In this document: one piece after another, positions 53,628 to 57,189 of the stretch
How positions within the stretch are numbered: position 1 is the first letter of the stretch
Layout: each line of letters starts with the position of its first letter
Source: Saccharospirillum impatiens DSM 12546
GTDB lineage: Bacteria > Pseudomonadota > Gammaproteobacteria > Pseudomonadales > Natronospirillaceae
Assembly (NCBI RefSeq): GCF_000423605.1
Contig: NZ_AUIH01000027.1
Span: 1 to 57,189, forward strand
Length of the DNA stretch: 57,189 nt
Direction: 5' to 3'
Position numbers and translations under genes: made by a program
Notes under the pieces: model-generated
What the model was told of the DNA's origin: nothing
The model's database searches: none
Seen by the model: only the letters and a program-made list of their open reading frames with translations

Positions 53628-53720
53628 CCGGGTGTTCCCCTGTGGGGTCGGCGTAGATCCGTCCATGGAGCCTAGACCGCAGCATCCTTGCTGCGGACTA
53701 CCCCACAGGGGCACACCCGG
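53628..53720. repeat. Palindromic intergenic element, copy 5
   Basis: Arms 53628-53648 and 53700-53720 pair at 20 of 21 positions. The core holds TCCATGGAGCCTAG (53662-53675) and the CCGCAGCA/TGCTGCGG hairpin (53677-53696). It lies between the 3' ends of bfd and the hemolysin III gene, which converge. Confidence 0.88.
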
Positions 53721-53752
53721 CACCTGCCGCTAATCACTTGTGGCAACTTGGG

Positions 53753-54427
53753 TTACAAAATTACGAAAAACACCACCGAGAAGAAATGCAGCACGCTGCC
53801 TGCCAGCACAAACAGATGCCAGATCGCGTGGTTGAACGGCCAACTCTTGCGCACATAGAACACCACGCCCAGCGTATAAGACAGCCCGCCAGCAACCAGC
53901 AACCAGAGCCCGGTAGATGGCAAGGCTTCCAGCAGCGGCTTCATGGCCAGCACCACCGACCAGCCCATCACCAGATACAACGCCACCATTAACCCGTGAA
54001 AACGGCGCAGTTGGGTCAGGTGGATAACCGTACCAAACAGCGTTAACCCCCAGACCACCCCAAACAATGTCCAGCCCCATGGCCCGCGCAGCGTGACCAG
54101 GGTGAAGGGTGTGTAGGTGCCGGCAATGAGGTACAAAATGGCGATGTGGTCGAGCCGCTGCATGATGGCGCGAATTTTCGGGCTCTGAATCGCGTGGTAG
54201 AGCGTTGAGGCGCTGTACAGCAGGATCAGCGTTGCGCCAAAAATAGCCGAGCTGACGATCTGCCAGGCATCCCCGTACAGGGATGACAGCACCACCATAA
54301 TCACCAGCGCCGCGACAGACAGCAACGCACCCAGGCCGTGGGTCAGGCTGTTTGCCCATTCTTCCAGTTTCGAATAACGGGGTAATTCCAATGCTGAAGA
54401 CACGTGAGACATCCAGTTTAATGACAC
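53753..54427 (-). CDS. trhA: Hemolysin III family (PAQR-type) membrane protein
   Basis: A 224-residue protein with seven hydrophobic segments. The PAQR signature residues are in place: the first block EEWANSLTHGLGALLSVAAL, STLYHAI in segment 2-3, RLDHIAILYLIAGTYTPFTL, and the C-terminal HAIWHLFVLAGSVLHFFSV with the conserved His residues for metal binding. The bacterial family is linked to membrane-lipid homeostasis. An alternative start five codons later is possible. Confidence 0.9.
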   Translation of the reverse strand: MSLNWMSHVSSALELPRYSKLEEWANSLTHGLGALLSVAALVIMVVLSSLYGDAWQIVSSAIFGATLILLYSASTLYHAIQSPKIRAIMQRLDHIAILYLIAGTYTPFTLVTLRGPWGWTLFGVVWGLTLFGTVIHLTQLRRFHGLMVALYLVMGWSVVLAMKPLLEALPSTGLWLLVAGGLSYTLGVVFYVRKSWPFNHAIWHLFVLAGSVLHFFSVVFFVIL

Positions 54428-54682
54428 ATAGGTTAAGTATAGTTCGAATTACGCATCTATGATGCGGCTGAACGGTGTCGGTGCAATGACAAAATTGTTA
54501 TTAAAGCCTGCCAGGCAACAATAATGGCTGCAATGTGAGACCTGTGTCCCTGACTCACGAAATGAACAGCGGGCAGAGTCGCTAAAAGGGTTTATAAAAG
54601 GGACCGGGACTGCAACAATAGCCGAAATGTAATAAAACAACATAAATCGCTCCCGGTATGGTAACAAAAAGGAGCCCGACGT

Positions 54683-55657
54683 TTGAGACCCTGCCCTATG
54701 AAGCCCATTCTCTGCTTTGGCGAACTGCTGATCGACTTTCTGAACTTCAACACCGCACACGAAGGGGGCTTCGCCCTGCCAGAGTTCCGCCAATACCCCG
54801 GGGGCGCTCCGGCCAACGTAGCCGCCGCGGTCGGCCGATTGGGCGCCGCCGCCCGCTTTGTGGGCCAGGTGGGCGATGACCGGTTCGGTCGGTTCCTGAC
54901 CGACGCCATGAAACAGCTGAACGTAGACATGAGCTACCTGGGCATCCACCCAACCGCCCACACACCTCTGGCTTATGTATTTCTGGATGACAGCGGCGAA
55001 CGCAGCTTCGAATTCCTGCGCCACAACTCTGCCGACGTCGTGATGACACCATCCGACCTGCCCAGCAAAGCCTTTGAAGGCGCCGGCATCTTCCACTTCT
55101 GCTCCAACACCCTAACCGACGAATACATTGCCGAAACCACCCAGGCCGCCATTACCAAGGCTCGTGCCCAGAACGCCGTCATCAGCTTCGACGTTAACCT
55201 GCGCCACAACCTCTGGCCCAACCGCCAGGTAGACCCAGCGATGATCCAACGCTTTCTGCGCATGGCCGACATCATCAAGGTATCCAAAGAAGAAGCCGAC
55301 TGGATCGAAGCTAACGGCTTCGAGCTAGCCGACTGGCTCACCACCGCCCGGGCCATATTCATTACCGACGGTGCCGAAGCCATTGAGATCGTGACCCCCA
55401 AAGGGCAATACCGGGTGAACCCGCCCAAAGTAAAAGCCGTGGACACAACAGCCGGCGGCGACGCCTTCACTGGCGGCCTGCTGTTGGCACTGAACGGCCG
55501 TAATTTGGACGCCTTCGACGAGAGCGACTGGGAAGCGGCGACGCGTTTTGCGGCGGCCTGTGGCGCCGTGGCGGTAAGCCGCCCAGGGGCCTTACCTGCT
55601 TTACCAGAGTGGGCCGACGTACAAGAAGCCTGGCCCTTCGACGAAGCACCGCTGTAA
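54683..55657 (+). CDS. PfkB-family fructokinase
   Basis: A 319-324 residue sugar kinase (PfkB/ribokinase family) that phosphorylates fructose at C6. Motif 1 (YPGGAPANVAAAVGRLGAAARFVGQVGDDRFG) and motif 2 with the catalytic Asp (VDTTAGGDAFTGGLLLAL) are intact. KPILCFGELLIDF at the start is typical of fructokinases. A strong AAGGAG stands 8 bases before a TTG at 54683 but 23 before the ATG at 54698, so the TTG may be the true start even though the family alignment begins at the ATG. It probably works with the FrcBCA-type importer at 37.6-40.6 kb. Confidence 0.92.
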   Translation: MRPCPMKPILCFGELLIDFLNFNTAHEGGFALPEFRQYPGGAPANVAAAVGRLGAAARFVGQVGDDRFGRFLTDAMKQLNVDMSYLGIHPTAHTPLAYVFLDDSGERSFEFLRHNSADVVMTPSDLPSKAFEGAGIFHFCSNTLTDEYIAETTQAAITKARAQNAVISFDVNLRHNLWPNRQVDPAMIQRFLRMADIIKVSKEEADWIEANGFELADWLTTARAIFITDGAEAIEIVTPKGQYRVNPPKVKAVDTTAGGDAFTGGLLLALNGRNLDAFDESDWEAATRFAAACGAVAVSRPGALPALPEWADVQEAWPFDEAPL

Positions 55658-55739
55658 GCACACACCTCCCAACTCGCCCAGTAGGAGGCCAGTCCCCTGG
55701 GCGACAGGAAGCAAAACAAACCACAGACCCCACACACCG

Positions 55740-55772
55740 TTCACCCTGAGCCTGTCGAAGGGTCTTGGTGAG
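55740..55772. repeat. REP-like hairpin
   Basis: The segment TTCACCCTGAGCCTGTCGAA followed by GGGT forms a CCCTGAGC/GTCGAAGGG-type hairpin, identical in style to REP palindromes scattered in many bacterial genomes. Only one copy was found in this window, 83 bases after the fructokinase gene. Confidence 0.55.
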
Positions 55773-55898
55773 AGAGGGGGCGCAAACGACACCCCTTGAA
55801 CCATAAATACTTGCCAACCTCGCAACAGGGTGCCATGGTAATCAAACAACCTGTTTTATACCTTGGTGTGCCCTGTAACCGGCCGGGCGGTAGCGAAT

Positions 55899-56485
55899 CT
55901 AATCGACATCCACCGGGCTTATCATTCCCCTTTCATGCAAGCCCACCACATGGGTATAAATCTGAGTTGTCTCCAACGAAGAATGCCCCAGAATTTCCTG
56001 AATATTGCGTAAATCAGTCCCTTGGCGTAACAGCTCCGTCGCGAACGAATGACGGAAGGTGTGGCAGGTGATTCGTTTGTTGATGCCGGTTTTACGCGCA
56101 GCCCAGAAAGATGAGCAATGACCCGTTTAGCCTCGTCTTGCGATAAAACCGTCGGAAGTTTTCTGGGTTTATTAGCCTGCTGAAAGTCCAGATCGCCAAT
56201 TTCTTGTTTCAAAAATTCCCTGAAGAGAAAAACCAGGGCATTCAAGGCCGTGCGCTGTGTATTGATCGCTGTAAAGCGCTCTATTGCCAGATGGCTTAAG
56301 AAAGGCTCTATATGACTGGGTTGCATTTCATCAGGGCTAGAATAACCGTGAAATTTGATGAACCGTTTTATCCACAGGCAATAGGTTTTCTCAGTTCTGT
56401 AAGCCAAACCGCGAGAGCGTATGAGCACCGTAACCCTGTCCATGAAACGAGTTGATGTTGAAGAAACGGGCTTGGGGACATCCAT
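55899..56485 (-). pseudogene. intI: Integron integrase (IntI type), internally deleted and frameshifted
   Basis: The N-terminal third (MDVPKPVSSTSTRFMDRVTVLIRSRGLAYRTEKTYCLWIKRFIKFHG...ALNALVFLFREFL) is a clear integron tyrosine recombinase. After KRVIAHLSG the frame jumps: the next bases, in another frame, encode [61 protein letters not shown], the standard IntI C-terminus with HxxR, LGH and the catalytic Tyr. Roughly 120-130 codons between them are missing, including the first catalytic Arg and the IntI-specific insertion. The junction is near 56100. The enzyme is therefore dead. The surrounding DNA is more AT-rich than the rest of the window. No attC site was recognised. Confidence 0.88.
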
Positions 56486-56873
56486 GGCTAAGTTCCTAAT
56501 TGCAATTAACTGTATAAACATACAGCCATCGGCCATCCATGGTTGAGAATTTGATCACATAACAAGCTTTAGTCGCGACGCTGATATCTGGATATGCCTG
56601 GGATATGTGTCGTCTAAGACGCTGATCTCTGAAATCGTCGTCTAAAGCGACGGTTTTTCCAGTTTTGATATGCGCTGTGCAACGAGGTGAATATGCCCAT
56701 CTAGCCCGTTGTTGCTGGGTCTTAGCGGAATGGTGTGGTAGATTAAAAACTAAAATTATCGAAATCAGCGTCGGAAACGACGATGAATAAACTGTTATAT
56801 TTGCAAACCAACCACCGTGCAAGCCGAACGAAATCATGAAACGGAGAAATAATAAGTAATGATAAAAATAGAC
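56486..56873. other. AT-rich gene-free region between integrase remnant and IS66 end
   Basis: This 388-base stretch, where attI and cassette DNA would be expected for an integron, has no convincing gene and no recognised attC. It holds imperfect direct repeats around GACGCTGAT (56578-56630) and the GTCGTCTAA motif (56609 and 56637). A frame at 56496-56837 overlaps the integrase start and has no family likeness. Confidence 0.5.
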
Positions 56874-57189
56874 GTAACTATTCAGCGTCCAAACCAGTTT
56901 CTCGCAGCTTCACCTGAATAAACTCAGGCCACGTACCTGTAAACAAGCACTCTAAAGCCTCACCGACGCCCACCGAGTGCTTTCTGCAGGTTGATAGATA
57001 GCTGCGAATACGGCAATAGATTTCAGCGCCCCTCATTGAACGGAAGCAACCCGATACTTTTTGCTGCACCTTAACCATGCGCAGGTCACGCTCTCCCTGG
57101 TTGTTAGTGTAGGGGGCCAATGGATCATCCATAAATCGCAGCACATCATCCTCGTAATCACGCAGCCGCTCTAATAAATTCCTCGACTT
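56874..57189 (-). mobile_element. IS66-family insertion sequence, right (tnpC) end, truncated by the window edge
   Basis: The C-terminal end of a TnpC transposase lies at the window edge. Immediately after its stop codon the plus strand reads GTAACTATTC from 56874, and GTAA is the conserved IS66 terminal sequence. The rest of the element would lie to the right. Its inverted repeat differs from that at 323, and the flanking eight bases also differ, so this is probably a different element from the left one. Confidence 0.65.
56878..57189 (-). CDS. tnpC: IS66-family transposase TnpC (C-terminal part)
   Basis: The reading frame is open from the window edge to a stop at 56878 (103 residues). It contains the diagnostic IS66 block PYTNNQGERDLRMVKVQQKVSGCFRS followed by CRIRSYLSTCRKH. 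The Glu in NNQGERDLR is the last acidic residue of the DDE catalytic triad. The N-terminal part with the zinc-binding and first catalytic residues lies outside the window. The C-terminus looks complete and undamaged. Confidence 0.92.
   Translation of the reverse strand, partial: KSRNLLERLRDYEDDVLRFMDDPLAPYTNNQGERDLRMVKVQQKVSGCFRSMRGAEIYCRIRSYLSTCRKHSVGVGEALECLFTGTWPEFIQVKLRETGLDAE

Noticed and set aside
56496-56837. Minus-strand 113-codon frame between the integrase remnant and IS66
   Set aside because: Low-complexity, no recognisable domain, and it overlaps the better-supported integrase start.
56537-56873. attC or attI sites beside the integrase remnant
   Set aside because: No pair of core sites with the RYYYAAC/GTTRRRY pattern and intervening palindrome was found; the repeats present are short and imperfect.
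1-57189. A single IS66 copy closing the window into a circle
   Set aside because: The terminal repeats and the would-be target duplications at the two ends do not match.

Overview
The window looks like chromosomal DNA from a free-living, probably marine, gammaproteobacterium of the Oceanospirillales type. Visible reasons: GC-rich, tightly packed genes; gammaproteobacterial families such as TIGR02647 and DUF3301; an ice-binding DUF3494 lipoprotein; TctCBA tricarboxylate uptake; a 3-hydroxybutyrate-oligomer hydrolase; and much c-di-GMP and two-component signalling. The genus cannot be fixed from sequence reading alone. No rRNA, tRNA or CRISPR array was seen.

Layout. 1-323: the 5' end of an IS66-family element, reading leftward off the window. 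320-4539: a leftward type I restriction-modification operon (hsdM, hsdS, a DUF6933-like gene, a RhuM-family gene) whose RhuM gene is cut by that IS; hsdR is not in the window. 4784-10131: a DkgB-type aldo-keto reductase, a cytochrome c lipoprotein, and a copper operon (copA, a His/Cys-rich small membrane protein, a DUF305 lipoprotein) behind a textbook CueR-type promoter. 10496-16252: a leftward operon of an ABC importer, a gamma-glutamyltransferase-family hydrolase and an amidase. Its upstream region carries a sigma-54 promoter and an NtrC-like dyad, so it is probably a nitrogen-scavenging operon. 16621-24477: a GGDEF-EAL protein, a c-type cytochrome lipoprotein, a response regulator with a hybrid kinase, and a phospholipase D-like protein. 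24580-29425: TIGR02647, ribH behind an FMN riboswitch, DUF502, an AbrB-type membrane protein and the ice-binding lipoprotein.

29615-37334: a soluble PAS chemoreceptor; a potassium operon (trkH, a KdpD-like kinase, a KdpE-like regulator) whose first two genes each carry a one-base frameshift; and an MFS efflux pump with its MarR regulator. 37612-41559: a fructose/ribose-type ABC importer with two binding proteins. 41714-47470: 3HB-oligomer hydrolase, an unknown protein, an HU-family protein, an HD-GYP protein and DUF3301. 47540-53090: a CitA/CitB-type two-component system divergent from tctCBA. 53316-55657: Bfd, hemolysin III and fructokinase. 55899-57189: a decayed integron integrase and the 3' end of a second IS66-family element.

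The most unusual feature is a family of five intergenic palindromic elements (about 10.2, 11.8, 18.6, 47.0 and 53.7 kb). They share a conserved core, while their long outer stems differ in sequence from copy to copy yet always remain self-complementary. Three of the five lie between converging genes.
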